A stretch of 64,000 nucleotides of DNA from a virus: positions 41,445-105,444 of IMG/VR virus record IMGVR_UViG_3300037502_002220. One strand, given 5' to 3'. Under the pieces are notes generated by a model, which was not told the origin of the DNA, did no database searches, and worked only from the letters and a program-made list of their open reading frames with translations. Position 1 is the stretch's first letter, and every line of letters starts with the position of its first letter. Below are positions 26,857 through 35,566 of the stretch, piece by piece. A program made the translations under genes and the position numbers.

Positions 26857-27918
26857 TTAAATTTCGTAAAAATGCGAACCACCAACAAATCCTAAACGCA
26901 TATCGGCGTTATCACCATAACGATTCTCTACAATGTGTGCAGATCTGTACTTAGATAAACCAGCTTGATTAAATGCTACAAAGTCATAGCCCATATGCTT
27001 AGTTAATCTGTAGCTAGGATCTGCTGGATCCATCATAGTAATCATTACGGAACAATCTTCGGAGATATTACCAGTGTCTTTAATTGAATCTGACGTTGGC
27101 TTTATTTTATCACCGTAGAATTTAAGACTATCGACATTCACCCATCTGTTAAGGTGAATAACGCCTATGTTTACATGACCAAATATTCTAGCAGATTCTA
27201 CTAAATACGCAGACATAGCATCTACATTATCTTTCATGTTATAACCACGTTCACGATGAAGTTGACGCATGTGATCCACGATATTAATTACAATCTTGTT
27301 AGGATTATTTGGCTTGTAACCTACAATACGTTCTACTATTCTACTCCCAGTATCATCTTGTATGTTAAACTGTTGCGTAATAAAAGTACCATTATCTTTA
27401 GCGTTTTGTTTAAAGTATTTATTTAAACCAGTAGGGTTATCTCTACCTAACCAGTTTATTTTACCTTTATGTAACAACACACCATCTTCTGAATATTCAC
27501 CAGATATAGGTACTACATAGTCTTTGTAAACACGTTCAATAATGCGGTAGTGATCTTCACTAAGTTTTATCCTAGAACCATCTGGATTTAACTTCCTACC
27601 TAGAATATAATCAGTACCTAGTACTATTCTATGGTCTAGATAAATCTTTCTTGAAATCATTTTAGCTTCGATATCTTGTCTAGGCATCTCTGTAGATACA
27701 AAGTTAAACTCGATATCTAAGTCTGGATTGAGTTCAATTAGCGAATTAACAAAAAACTCTGTAACAAATGTAGACTTACCTACTTTTTGTTCTGAAGCAA
27801 TGGCTATGTACATTCCTGGATGTATACCATTCATGTGCATATTCATGGTTTTAGATGCTGTTCTAGCACCATTAATCTCACCACGCATTGCTTTTTGAAT
27901 ATAAAATAGTAAGCTCAT
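26857..27918 (-). CDS. DnaB-like replicative helicase
   Basis: 353 residues. Walker A is the degenerate IASEQKVGKST, followed by the DnaB-typical FNFVSTEMPRQDIEAKMISR. Walker B is INIVDHMRQLHRERG, and IGVIHLNRWVNVDS matches motif H3. The N-terminal domain of full DnaB is missing, as in other short phage helicases. It unwinds DNA ahead of PolB. Starts 1 nt into the end of the upstream gene. Confidence 0.85.
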   Translation of the reverse strand: MSLLFYIQKAMRGEINGARTASKTMNMHMNGIHPGMYIAIASEQKVGKSTFVTEFFVNSLIELNPDLDIEFNFVSTEMPRQDIEAKMISRKIYLDHRIVLGTDYILGRKLNPDGSRIKLSEDHYRIIERVYKDYVVPISGEYSEDGVLLHKGKINWLGRDNPTGLNKYFKQNAKDNGTFITQQFNIQDDTGSRIVERIVGYKPNNPNKIVINIVDHMRQLHRERGYNMKDNVDAMSAYLVESARIFGHVNIGVIHLNRWVNVDSLKFYGDKIKPTSDSIKDTGNISEDCSVMITMMDPADPSYRLTKHMGYDFVAFNQAGLSKYRSAHIVENRYGDNADMRLGFVGGSHFYEI

Positions 27919-28433
27919 TAGGCAATCTTGTATGCTATGCTAGCGTCATTCTTTAGAAATGATTTTAATGACTTAGCTTTAGCAGTTTGTTGATAATAAG
28001 TAGCTGTGGCTTTTACTAGTTTTTCTAGGTTAAAGTCATCCGTAGACATCTTAAACCTAGCGAACAACAATCTAGTTTCTTCATCGCTGGTAAGTACAGT
28101 GTAATCTTGCAGGTTGTAACTAAATCCTTGTAGTTGCATACCTGCGTCAATAAGACCTTGTAGGAAGTTATCAAAGTCTTTATCATTAGGTACATCAACG
28201 TACAGTGGATAACGTAATGTTACATTACCATCTTCGTCAGCAATACAGAAGTTAATTCTGAACAGATGTTCATTCTCAGTAGTCAGCAAATCTTTGTCGA
28301 TAAGCTCTTCAAGTAGTCCATGTGTAGGGTGTGCAATCGCAAAACAAAAGAATAAAGCACTAGCTTTATCTATTGTTACTTCGTCGATTACGTCAAGCAG
28401 TTTCTGATTAATCGGTAAAATCTCCATATTCAA
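27918..28433 (-). CDS. Replication-block protein, function unknown
   Basis: 171 residues, placed between SF2 and DnaB helicase genes and overlapping both, which suggests a helicase partner. Acidic, with FCIADEDGNVTLRYPLYVDV in the middle and a helical, lysine-containing C-terminus (LVKATATYYQQTAKAKSLK). Not recognised. Confidence 0.65.
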   Translation of the reverse strand: MNMEILPINQKLLDVIDEVTIDKASALFFCFAIAHPTHGLLEELIDKDLLTTENEHLFRINFCIADEDGNVTLRYPLYVDVPNDKDFDNFLQGLIDAGMQLQGFSYNLQDYTVLTSDEETRLLFARFKMSTDDFNLEKLVKATATYYQQTAKAKSLKSFLKNDASIAYKIA

Positions 28434-29628
28434 AGTTGTTTAATTCTGCGATGTGCATAATCCTAGTCTTTTCTTCATAACCTTCAATAAACTTTTGAAA
28501 GTTTACGTGGTCTTTAGTTACAGGTACGTATAGAACATAGACCACTGGGTTAACACCTCTAGTAGATCTACCTCTTCTCTGAATGTTCTGAATATCTACA
28601 CCACTCAACGATAGTATTACTACAGCATCGATATCTGCTAGGTTAATACCTTCGTTTAGCATACGTACAGTATTCAGTACTTTAATCTGTTTCGTATTGA
28701 ACTTGAAAATAGCTTTTTCAACTTCTTCTTTAGGCATCTTAGAGTGAATACAAGTACCTTCAAGACCTTGTATTTGTTCAATAGTCTCAGCAAATACTAC
28801 GTATCGCTTACCTTTAAGATGTTGCTGTATGTATTGCATGTACTTAGCTTTGTGATCAGCTAGTATTCTCTTACGAAGTGCACCAAGTGGTAACCACCGA
28901 GTATCTTTTACCCACTGTTGTTTACAGTGATAGTAATAGTTCTTCCAGTAGTCCATCTCTGATGATACTACGTTTAGATACTCTTCAAAAGTACAACCTT
29001 GTACAAAGAAATCCGTGTTTATAAAACGCTTGCGACGCTCGTAGTCTCTGTATGGAATCTCATCGCTACCACGATTCATTCTCTTAACAGGTACGCTGTA
29101 AAGTGCTGTATCTAAGTCTACGGGTACTTCTAAACCTACTATTTTCATAGGTGGGATAATACCATTCTTCATACCTTCTGTAAGCGTAATGCGCCATGAT
29201 TTTACATAGCCTGTAACTTCTTTAAGTAAAGCTCTACGCTCTGGTGTAATAGAAGCAGATAGACAAATACAGTACTCAAACTTAATCTTACGTAAGTCTT
29301 TAGCTGCATCTGGTGTTAGCCTGTGACATTCGTCTAAGATTACACCTTTGAAACTAATACCTGCGTACTTGGATAATGAACGGTAGTTAACAAACACAAA
29401 AGAAGGTTTTAAGTTAAACTTTTTACACTCTTCTTTAATGTTTTTTTCTTGAACGTTTTGAGACATTACCCATAGCCAACTACCTCCAATCTTTTTAGCA
29501 GCTTTGATAGCAGGTAGTGTTTTACCAACGCCTGTTTCCCAGTTTAAGAATATTCGCTTAAAGGTTTCAATAGCCTCTACAGCTTTATCCTGTATTTGGT
29601 TGAGATAGTCAAGGTTTTTTGTAAACAT
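28408..29628 (-). CDS. SF2 (DEAD/SNF2-like) helicase
   Basis: 406 residues. Motif I is FLNWETGVGKTLPAIKAA, motif II is GVILDECHRL, motif III is LSASIT, motif V is LNTVRMLNEGINLADIDAV and motif VI is IQRRGRSTRG. Both RecA-like domains are present in a compact form. In phages such proteins act in fork reversal, recombination or origin melting. It lies in the middle of the replication operon and overlaps its neighbours. Confidence 0.88.
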   Translation of the reverse strand: MFTKNLDYLNQIQDKAVEAIETFKRIFLNWETGVGKTLPAIKAAKKIGGSWLWVMSQNVQEKNIKEECKKFNLKPSFVFVNYRSLSKYAGISFKGVILDECHRLTPDAAKDLRKIKFEYCICLSASITPERRALLKEVTGYVKSWRITLTEGMKNGIIPPMKIVGLEVPVDLDTALYSVPVKRMNRGSDEIPYRDYERRKRFINTDFFVQGCTFEEYLNVVSSEMDYWKNYYYHCKQQWVKDTRWLPLGALRKRILADHKAKYMQYIQQHLKGKRYVVFAETIEQIQGLEGTCIHSKMPKEEVEKAIFKFNTKQIKVLNTVRMLNEGINLADIDAVVILSLSGVDIQNIQRRGRSTRGVNPVVYVLYVPVTKDHVNFQKFIEGYEEKTRIMHIAELNNFEYGDFTD

Positions 29629-29945
29629 TAGTTGTCATGATTTTCTTTATAAAATACGTACATCTGTTCTCCATCTTCATCGTACACAAAACAATGCAAT
29701 AGATCTGAATATCTAAGATCTTCTACTCTTTGTATAGGATCGTTAGTATAAAAACCTTCTTGACCAGGAATATAAAAAGCAATAATACCATTTTCGATAA
29801 ATTGCTCTATACTATCTTCGTCATCAGGATCTTCTACTACGTCTAATACTATTTCAAAGTCATCTTGATCAAGTACCCATACTAGCAACACACTATCTGG
29901 GTACTTATCAGCTAATGCTTTAAGTTCCATGTACATGAAGTTCAT
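29628..29945 (-). CDS. Acidic hypothetical protein
   Basis: 105 residues, strongly acidic (DQDDFEIVLDVVEDPDDEDS) and beta-rich. It overlaps PolB by 4 nt and the helicase by 1 nt. The acidity would fit a DNA-mimic or partner protein in the replisome, but nothing in the sequence decides. Confidence 0.65.
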   Translation of the reverse strand: MNFMYMELKALADKYPDSVLLVWVLDQDDFEIVLDVVEDPDDEDSIEQFIENGIIAFYIPGQEGFYTNDPIQRVEDLRYSDLLHCFVYDEDGEQMYVFYKENHDN

Positions 29946-31816
29946 ATAAATAACGTTAACTGTGATTGTATCAAGCCTAGATCTGTTAAGATCTCTTCCG
30001 CCTTACGTTTGTAAAAATTGTAATCTATATTATAAGGTCCTTTAACATACTTATTAAATATCGTAACCTTAGTAGATTTGATATTACCTAGCGCATGTTT
30101 TTTACCTTGACGTTCTTTAAACAAAAAGTTTCCATCTTTGGAAACATAGTACACATTCAGTCGCTGTGGTAGTTGTTCATCACCTAAGTACATCGTATAA
30201 GATTTATCTATCTTTTGCGCACCACAAAAGTCGTAGATATCACACTTATCAAAAGTATCTTGTAATGGTATACCATATACGAGATAGTTCTGCACTGCTT
30301 TAGGTACTGCTAAGAAATCTACTTTATTACCTAAGTCTGGATCAGTAACAAACCAACCTTTTTCTTTAATGGAACCATCTGTAAACACACCTAGATAGCT
30401 ATTTACATTAAGCATGTAGAGTGTCTCATAGCTGAAGTGTTCTAGCTCAAAGCCAGTGTACGCTTCCCAAGCTTTACACTTAGCCATAAATTCATCAAAC
30501 CTATGCTCTGGTACATAAAGCTCAAAGCCATCTGTATTAGCCATAATAGGTTCACAGCCTAAGCTAATAGCTTCTTCCAGTAACATCAACAAAAACAACT
30601 GACCATTAATTGTAATCCTAAAAAAACTATATGGATCATATACTGGTGAGTTCTCTTGATTAAAGTTACCAATAGTACCATTAGCTGCTAGTTTAAGCAA
30701 GTTAGCTTCTGGTGATTTACCTTGACCAGAGTGTTTAAGTTTAAGTCTTTCTTTGCGAATATAACCTAGCTGCTCATGTAACTTACATTTTAATGTCTCA
30801 GCTAAAGCAGGATAATAACCAGCTACATCTAATGAATGGAATATATACCCTGGTTTTTGACGATACGTAGATGGTTTATTTTTACTGTGTAAACCACCTT
30901 GTTTAAGTTCAAACTGTACGTCAGCTAAAGTTACATTAAAGTGTAATGGTTTTTTACGATGATGCCTGTTGACTTTAGTTAGCAGTACTTTAAGTTCGTG
31001 TGATTTGAATTTGATGCGATCATCTACAACTTCATAAAAGAAGTTAAAGTCTCTAGGTTCTGAGATAGGTGTTTCTATCAGCTTAAGTGCTACGTTAAGA
31101 CCTAGTTTAACAGCATCAGCACTAAGTACAGATTTAGTAAACCCGTACTTTTGTATAGCTGCTTTACGTAGATCTATCATCTCTGGAAAAGTAGTTGATT
31201 TACCTTGCCAGTTAAATTTCTTGGTGAGTAGATACTTAAGAATACCTAAGTCATGAACTGAGTTATACTCTAATAGCTTCATGCGCATGTTATCCTGTAC
31301 TGGTTCATCTGGTCTAATAGGTAACTCTTGTATAACAGGATAACGTAATTGTACAGCTAAACCTTTAAGGCTTATCTTCTTAACGATACGTAGCATTCTA
31401 GACCAGTACGTAAATAAATCTATATCGTGCCACTTGTGATGCCATTTATATTTCTTGTAGTCTTCGTTCATAAACCACGTATCATCTGTAATTACCATAT
31501 CTGAAAACATCTTAATGTCTTCGTTCGTAGCTTCTGGATTAAGACGTACGTAGTTAAGTACAGGACAATCGTAGTGTATACCATTAAAGGTAACTACTTC
31601 AGTTCGTTTGTGATCTAGTAAGTTCAAGTAATGTATAAGTAATTGCCTATCGTCTTGGTACTTATCGTAAATAAAAACGTGGGTGCTACCATTAAAATCA
31701 GTAACACCCACGCAGAAGAAATTTACAAAGCACTCAACGTCTAACCCAACTCTAGTAGCATTACAGAGTTGCGTATAGGCGTACGGCATGTTTTGAATCA
31801 TAGAAGGTGTGGTCAT
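29942..31816 (-). CDS. Family B DNA polymerase with 3'-5' exonuclease
   Basis: 624 residues. Exonuclease: GLDVECFVNFF (Exo I), VVTFNGIHYDCPVL (Exo II), YNSVHDLGILKYL (Exo III). Polymerase: HSLDVAGYYPALA (motif A), LLKLAANGTIGNF (motif B; K...NG) and EPIMANTDGFELYV (motif C, with NTD for DTD). Short relative to cellular PolB, as in crAss-like phages that use PolB instead of PolA. It is the replicative polymerase. Its start lies 56 nt inside the upstream hydrolase gene. Confidence 0.88.
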   Translation of the reverse strand: MTTPSMIQNMPYAYTQLCNATRVGLDVECFVNFFCVGVTDFNGSTHVFIYDKYQDDRQLLIHYLNLLDHKRTEVVTFNGIHYDCPVLNYVRLNPEATNEDIKMFSDMVITDDTWFMNEDYKKYKWHHKWHDIDLFTYWSRMLRIVKKISLKGLAVQLRYPVIQELPIRPDEPVQDNMRMKLLEYNSVHDLGILKYLLTKKFNWQGKSTTFPEMIDLRKAAIQKYGFTKSVLSADAVKLGLNVALKLIETPISEPRDFNFFYEVVDDRIKFKSHELKVLLTKVNRHHRKKPLHFNVTLADVQFELKQGGLHSKNKPSTYRQKPGYIFHSLDVAGYYPALAETLKCKLHEQLGYIRKERLKLKHSGQGKSPEANLLKLAANGTIGNFNQENSPVYDPYSFFRITINGQLFLLMLLEEAISLGCEPIMANTDGFELYVPEHRFDEFMAKCKAWEAYTGFELEHFSYETLYMLNVNSYLGVFTDGSIKEKGWFVTDPDLGNKVDFLAVPKAVQNYLVYGIPLQDTFDKCDIYDFCGAQKIDKSYTMYLGDEQLPQRLNVYYVSKDGNFLFKERQGKKHALGNIKSTKVTIFNKYVKGPYNIDYNFYKRKAEEILTDLGLIQSQLTLFI

Positions 31817-32261
31817 GATACCTAATTACTTTTTCATTTTTAATAGTTCTTAACCATTTCTTGTCGGTTGCAATCTTTTCATTTGCAAAATACAATACTG
31901 TTTCTGGTAGAACTTTCTCTTCCATGACCAGTACTCTAAACGCAGCATCATAAGATTCTTGATTAGGTCTTTCATAAAAGTGCTTAGTTCTCACACCGTC
32001 GAATTGTCCTTTAGACAATATTACGGAACGAATACTAGTTTTCATACCTAATCTTAAAAAATATTTTTGCCTGTTTATTACAACTTGTGCTACAGCTAGT
32101 TTACCAACCATAGGTTGATTACCAGCTTCGCAGTAAATAAGTCTTGCAAGTAGTTGTAAATCATCACAAGACTTTGCTGATACTGTAATTGTATCACCGT
32201 GTGCTACATAAGTAGGTTCTGGTGGTACGAACATTAACATAAACCATAAACATAATTTCAT
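31761..32261 (-). CDS. Cell wall hydrolase (SleB/Hydrolase_2 type)
   Basis: 166 residues with a hydrophobic N-terminus (LCLWFMLMFVPPEP) that could be a signal or signal-arrest sequence. LLARLIYCEAGNQPMVGKLA followed by VAQVVINR and the later SKGQFDGVR is the Hydrolase_2 pattern, with E of YCEA as catalytic acid. It cleaves peptidoglycan and is the best endolysin candidate in the window. Unusually, it is fused by a 56-nt overlap to the DNA polymerase gene. Confidence 0.85.
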   Translation of the reverse strand: MKLCLWFMLMFVPPEPTYVAHGDTITVSAKSCDDLQLLARLIYCEAGNQPMVGKLAVAQVVINRQKYFLRLGMKTSIRSVILSKGQFDGVRTKHFYERPNQESYDAAFRVLVMEEKVLPETVLYFANEKIATDKKWLRTIKNEKVIRYHDHTFYDSKHAVRLYATL

Positions 32262-32311
32262 TATTATGTGTTTGGTGAACGAATAACAAGGTACTTACAC
32301 CTTGCCTTAGA

Positions 32312-32354
32312 CAAAAAAACTGTTTGAGTTAGGTGTTACCCTAACCCAAACAGT
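32312..32354 (-). terminator. Strong rho-independent terminator
   Basis: 14-bp stem (32341-32354 with 32319-32332, one mismatch) with a short loop, followed leftward by TTTTTTTGTC. It follows the AAA+ ATPase gene. A second weaker hairpin (CTAACTTT/AAGTTAG type) lies upstream at about 32390-32412. Confidence 0.85.
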
Positions 32355-32426
32355 ATTGATACCTAGTCTATTGTAGGTAGATATCTACTAACTTATATGT
32401 AAAGTTAGAGAATTACCTTCAATAAA

Positions 32427-33860
32427 TCAACCCTTGTAGTCTTCAGAAGAAAACTCAGAGATAATACCAGGTGCAGCTTTCTGAAGAACAGTGTGCATAA
32501 CCTTACCAGCGTAGTACTCAAGACCAGCAGGTTTCTCTTGATCTTTGTGAATAAACGCATTGTGCTGTGTGATCTGAGAGATGTTAGCTTCGATGAAATC
32601 TTCGCTAAGTTCAATCTTGAGTTCTTCAGCAGCTAAGATCAGACGCTTGCACAACTGCGTAACCTCTGAGCCAGCAATGTTTTCTGGTAAACGATTTGCA
32701 AGCTTTTCTGTGTCGATGTTCTCAAAGCCAGCAATGTGACCCAAGTTAAGGTCCATGATGGTTTTAGACATCTCCTTAGTACAGTACGGAAACTCCACGA
32801 TGAAGTCAATCCTACCACTGCGACGGAAGCTCTGGTGAATACGATCGATGTTGTTTGTAGTAAATACAAAGATAACATCAGTATTCTTCAGGCTTTGACC
32901 ATCAATAGTGTTAAGGATATCGTTCATATCCGAGTTACGCTCGCCACCGAGAACATCGTCAATGTCTTCTGCAAACACTGTAGAGTAACCGTAGTTCTCC
33001 AAGTACGGAAGCAGTGTTTCGAGCTGGTTAGAGTTGTGCAGATAGAAGAATGTTCTACCAGCATCAATGGATTCTTTACCAAGACGGATAGCAGTTTCTG
33101 TTTTACCCGTACCATAAGGGCCATAGAACAACATCTTCTGAGACTTCTTGTTGTGAAGTTTTACATACGGAAGAATCAGGTTCGTAATCGTGACGTTGGT
33201 ATCACGACTAAGTACGATGTTCTTAGCTACCTTGAGGTTGATAGGGTGCATAAGCAAACCAGAACGCAGTTGTTCGATAGTAACAGCTTTCCCTTGCATT
33301 ACTTTGTTAGTAGCAACTTCTTTGCCGATGTTGCTCAAGAAGGCTTCTGCGGTTGCTTTGTACTTGTTCTTACACCGAATACCAATCGCACTTGGTGTCA
33401 ACGTAAGGATAGCATCATCCCATACTTTGATAACCATAGAGCCGATAAATGCAGATTCTTCGATTTTGTTACCTTGGTCATCAAAGCCAATAGGAATTTG
33501 CATGTACGTAGATTGCGTACGCTCACCAGTGTAATCACGTGGCGACTCGATGAACTTACCAATAGTCTTGGTAAGCACGCGGTTTACGGTAAGCAAGAAA
33601 TCGTTCAGGAAGAAATTAGGGTAGTTTTGAGATACTGTGGTGATGTTCTCCCTGTGTTCAAACAGCACTGTAAGTATTTCAGCACCGTGTAGTAAATCCA
33701 TGTTCCTAGGTAACAAAATGTACGGTTGATCATGATACAGAGGTTCTTCTGGAATCTTGTCAACTTTTGACTTGTAGCCGTTAGGCTTCACTGCTCTGAA
33801 GAGATCTTTGATAAACTCAAGACCTGCTGCAGATTGAACTTCTTTGACGTTTTTAGCCAT
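32427..33860 (-). CDS. AAA+ ATPase (BCS1-like)
   Basis: 477 residues from the ATG at 33858-33860 (MAKNVKEV); the frame is open a little further but without need. Walker A is MLFYGPYGTGKTETAIR, Walker B is TVFAEDIDDVLGG, sensor 1 is DVIFVFTTNNIDRIH and the arginine finger region is SFRRSGRID. The domain order matches membrane-free BCS1-type AAA+ remodelers. Codon use is richer in G and C than most of this genome, consistent with strong expression. It directly follows the micro-ORF array. Confidence 0.85.
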   Translation of the reverse strand: MAKNVKEVQSAAGLEFIKDLFRAVKPNGYKSKVDKIPEEPLYHDQPYILLPRNMDLLHGAEILTVLFEHRENITTVSQNYPNFFLNDFLLTVNRVLTKTIGKFIESPRDYTGERTQSTYMQIPIGFDDQGNKIEESAFIGSMVIKVWDDAILTLTPSAIGIRCKNKYKATAEAFLSNIGKEVATNKVMQGKAVTIEQLRSGLLMHPINLKVAKNIVLSRDTNVTITNLILPYVKLHNKKSQKMLFYGPYGTGKTETAIRLGKESIDAGRTFFYLHNSNQLETLLPYLENYGYSTVFAEDIDDVLGGERNSDMNDILNTIDGQSLKNTDVIFVFTTNNIDRIHQSFRRSGRIDFIVEFPYCTKEMSKTIMDLNLGHIAGFENIDTEKLANRLPENIAGSEVTQLCKRLILAAEELKIELSEDFIEANISQITQHNAFIHKDQEKPAGLEYYAGKVMHTVLQKAAPGIISEFSSEDYKG

Positions 33861-33894
33861 GATAAAGTGTTTATGAATAAATAAATAAATAGCC

Positions 33895-33996
33895 TTATTT
33901 GTGTGCAACTAATACCAATAACCCACCAGGTTGCTGATAAAAATCACAGTGTACATCTTTAGGGGCAATTAGCCAGTGTAAGTAGTATGCTTGCAT
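33895..33996 (-). CDS. Micro-ORF 51 (33 aa), last of array
   Basis: Starts MQAYYLHWLIAP, ends GLLVLVAHK. Overlaps micro-ORF 50 by 38 nt, the longest overlap in the array. It has lost most of the shared motif but keeps the basic K end. The ATPase ATG follows 35 nt later. Confidence 0.6.
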   Translation of the reverse strand: MQAYYLHWLIAPKDVHCDFYQQPGGLLVLVAHK

Positions 33997-34087
33997 ACTT
34001 TAGTATTAAAAAGTAAGAAGTATTACTTAAGTTATTTTCTACTGGAATACGAATATACATGTGGTAATAGAACTTTATTGTGTTCAT
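33959..34087 (-). CDS. Micro-ORF 50 (42 aa)
   Basis: Starts MNTIKFYYHMYIRI; the shared motif SYFLILKYASI is followed by a 9-residue extension ending LANCP. Starts by ATGA overlap with micro-ORF 49. Confidence 0.65.
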   Translation of the reverse strand: MNTIKFYYHMYIRIPVENNLSNTSYFLILKYASILLTLANCP

Positions 34088-34197
34088 ACTTTAAAGTTTA
34101 ATGTGTAGAAAATAGAAGTCTTTGCTAACAAGAATACAGTTCGTCGTTTCATAGACCACCAGTATTTTTTATTCACGTCAATGCTGTATATATTCAT
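34084..34197 (-). CDS. Micro-ORF 49 (37 aa)
   Basis: Starts MNIYSIDVNKKYWW, basic centre (MKRR), ends IFYTLNFKV with L shifted one place in the shared motif. Abuts micro-ORF 48 without overlap. Confidence 0.65.
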   Translation of the reverse strand: MNIYSIDVNKKYWWSMKRRTVFLLAKTSIFYTLNFKV

Positions 34198-34302
34198 TTA
34201 CTGTATATATAGTTTTTGAACTAAATAACAATAGTTAAGTTCGTATACTAAACTGCAGTGAAAAGTAGGATGTACCCACTCCATGTTTTTAAATATCAAC
34301 AT
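34198..34302 (-). CDS. Micro-ORF 48 (34 aa)
   Basis: Starts MLIFKNMEWVHP, ends YCYLVQKLYIQ (Q in place of the usual T-L pair). Overlaps micro-ORF 47 by 7 nt. Confidence 0.6.
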   Translation of the reverse strand: MLIFKNMEWVHPTFHCSLVYELNYCYLVQKLYIQ

Positions 34303-34406
34303 ATTAACTTATTTACTAATATGAATATTTTTGAAGCAGCGTGTATTCTAATTATAGTAGTGCGATAATTGTACGCAAACATTGTTGAAATACCTCTTAC
34401 TAACAT
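34296..34406 (-). CDS. Micro-ORF 47 (36 aa)
   Basis: Starts MLVRGISTMFAYNY, ends SKIFILVNKLIC. Overlaps micro-ORF 46 by 7 nt at an ATG-TTA-GTA start whose shifted frame gives the upstream stop TAG. Confidence 0.6.
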   Translation of the reverse strand: MLVRGISTMFAYNYRTTIIRIHAASKIFILVNKLIC

Positions 34407-34507
34407 AACATGTATTTTAACAAGGCTTTTACATCAACTCTATTTTCATTAGCATTGCTGAAGTAAAAGTCTTGTGCTCTTGTTAATCTTAGATTACTTA
34501 CCTCCAT
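34400..34507 (-). CDS. Micro-ORF 46 (35 aa)
   Basis: Starts MEVSNLRLTRAQDFYF, ends DVKALLKYMLC, close to the shared motif. Overlaps micro-ORF 45 by 10 nt. Confidence 0.65.
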   Translation of the reverse strand: MEVSNLRLTRAQDFYFSNANENRVDVKALLKYMLC

Positions 34508-34614
34508 AGTACATACTTTAAGACTGGTACAAGATCAGCTTCTGGTTGATTTGCAAAATGTATTAGTTTTTTAGAACCGTAGTTACTTACATCGTAAAGT
34601 GTAGTACATCTCAT
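34498..34614 (-). CDS. Micro-ORF 45 (38 aa)
   Basis: Starts MRCTTLYDVSNYGSKK, ends DLVPVLKYVLWR. 4-nt ATGA overlap with micro-ORF 44. Confidence 0.65.
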   Translation of the reverse strand: MRCTTLYDVSNYGSKKLIHFANQPEADLVPVLKYVLWR

Positions 34615-34724
34615 ACAATAAACTTTAAGCAGCAGTCGTGAAAAACAAGTTGTCTAGTAGAAGCTTTATGTAGTTCTTTACAACCAGCAGAGTAGTTTGT
34701 GAACCTAAGCATTACAAATGTCAT
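34611..34724 (-). CDS. Micro-ORF 44 (37 aa)
   Basis: Starts MTFVMLRFTNYSAG, ends VFHDCCLKFIV; LK is kept but the preceding strand is degenerate (HDCC). Overlaps micro-ORF 43 by 20 nt. Confidence 0.6.
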   Translation of the reverse strand: MTFVMLRFTNYSAGCKELHKASTRQLVFHDCCLKFIV

Positions 34725-34830
34725 AGTACAGGTATTTAATCATCAATAAATACTTAGTGTTATACATCTCTCCAGATATAAAACTACGTAGATTTTGTAT
34801 ATGGTATCTATTTAATCTTTCTGTAGGCAT
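34705..34830 (-). CDS. Micro-ORF 43 (41 aa)
   Basis: Starts MPTERLNRYHIQ, contains KYLLMIKYLYYD (shared motif) and a short extra tail. Its A of ATG coincides with the last base of the TAA of micro-ORF 42. Confidence 0.6.
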   Translation of the reverse strand: MPTERLNRYHIQNLRSFISGEMYNTKYLLMIKYLYYDICNA

Positions 34831-34925
34831 TATTGAAATTTTATAATTAATTGATAACTATTTCTAACCGTAGGTGAGTAAAACATCATATCAACTACAT
34901 GGTACCTTACTTTTATTACGTGCAT
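34830..34925 (-). CDS. Micro-ORF 42 (31 aa)
   Basis: Starts MHVIKVRYHVVDMMFY, ends SYQLIIKFQ. One of the shortest copies. Overlaps micro-ORF 41 by 10 nt. Confidence 0.65.
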   Translation of the reverse strand: MHVIKVRYHVVDMMFYSPTVRNSYQLIIKFQ

Positions 34926-35020
34926 TTTACAATTATTTTTACGTAGTGATCGTAATAAGGTTTCCACATGAACTTTCTACTTATACGAGCTCGTATGTAT
35001 TGTACTTCTTCACTCCACAT
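34916..35020 (-). CDS. Micro-ORF 41 (34 aa)
   Basis: Starts MWSEEVQYIRARISRK, ends YVKIIVKCT, a clear motif copy with V-K. Overlaps micro-ORF 40 by 11 nt. Confidence 0.65.
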   Translation of the reverse strand: MWSEEVQYIRARISRKFMWKPYYDHYVKIIVKCT

Positions 35021-35123
35021 ATTTTATAGGTATTAGCGCATATGATTTTGTAAATGTATTTGGTCTGTACAATATCTCAGCGTGAGCTCTATCAAATAGA
35101 TAAACAGATTTAGCTGTGTTCAT
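35010..35123 (-). CDS. Micro-ORF 40 (37 aa)
   Basis: Starts MNTAKSVYLFDRAH, ends YALIPIKYVE. 4-nt overlap with micro-ORF 39. Confidence 0.65.
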   Translation of the reverse strand: MNTAKSVYLFDRAHAEILYRPNTFTKSYALIPIKYVE

Positions 35124-35242
35124 CGTTTTTTACATATGATTAAGTAAATAGTATTTACATTATCAAAATATAAATCACCGCACGATTCTTTCTTAGAACG
35201 GTAATAATACTGATAGTAAAAATCATCTGGTTCAAATTCCAT
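35120..35242 (-). CDS. Micro-ORF 39 (40 aa)
   Basis: Starts MEFEPDDFYYQYYY, unusually acidic and tyrosine-rich at the N-terminus; ends TIYLIICKKR, with the motif K displaced. A 3-nt gap separates it from micro-ORF 38. Confidence 0.6.
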   Translation of the reverse strand: MEFEPDDFYYQYYYRSKKESCGDLYFDNVNTIYLIICKKR

Positions 35243-35245
35243 AGT

Positions 35246-35344
35246 TTACAGTTTATATGTTTGTGATACAATAAAATGTAATTTAGTTCCACCAAACTTA
35301 ATAGTACTAATTACAACTTCTTGCATTAGAAAAAATATGTTCAT
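35246..35344 (-). CDS. Micro-ORF 38 (32 aa)
   Basis: Starts MNIFFLMQEVVIS, ends LHFIVSQTYKL. 4-nt overlap with micro-ORF 37. The shared LK pair is replaced by SQ. Confidence 0.6.
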   Translation of the reverse strand: MNIFFLMQEVVISTIKFGGTKLHFIVSQTYKL

Positions 35345-35442
35345 AGCTGTTTGATTATAACACGGTGCCAGATATCTTCAGAGTAATGTTCTTTATCTAC
35401 AGACTTGTAAATTGTAAATAACTTTACAAATTGTGTAAGCAT
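35341..35442 (-). CDS. Micro-ORF 37 (33 aa)
   Basis: Starts MLTQFVKLFTIYKS, ends WHRVIIKQL. One of five junctions without overlap (1-nt gap from micro-ORF 36). Confidence 0.65.
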   Translation of the reverse strand: MLTQFVKLFTIYKSVDKEHYSEDIWHRVIIKQL

Positions 35443-35443
35443 G

Positions 35444-35566
35444 CTAGTGGTATTTAAGCATTGTAATAAATGTATGTAGATGATACTCTATTGTTATAGC
35501 TGGGTAGCATTTAGGTACGTAGAACGTATAGCTTAGTTCCATAGTGTATATCTTACTTGTTTGCAT
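35444..35566 (-). CDS. Micro-ORF 36 (40 aa)
   Basis: Starts MQTSKIYTMELSYTF, ends HTFITMLKYH (motif with one inserted residue). Starts 34 nt before the end of micro-ORF 35. Confidence 0.65.
   Translation of the reverse strand: MQTSKIYTMELSYTFYVPKCYPAITIEYHLHTFITMLKYH

Noticed and set aside
32736-33692. 318-codon plus-strand frame
   Set aside because: It is antisense to the AAA+ ATPase gene, which has intact catalytic motifs and good codons; the frame is a composition shadow.
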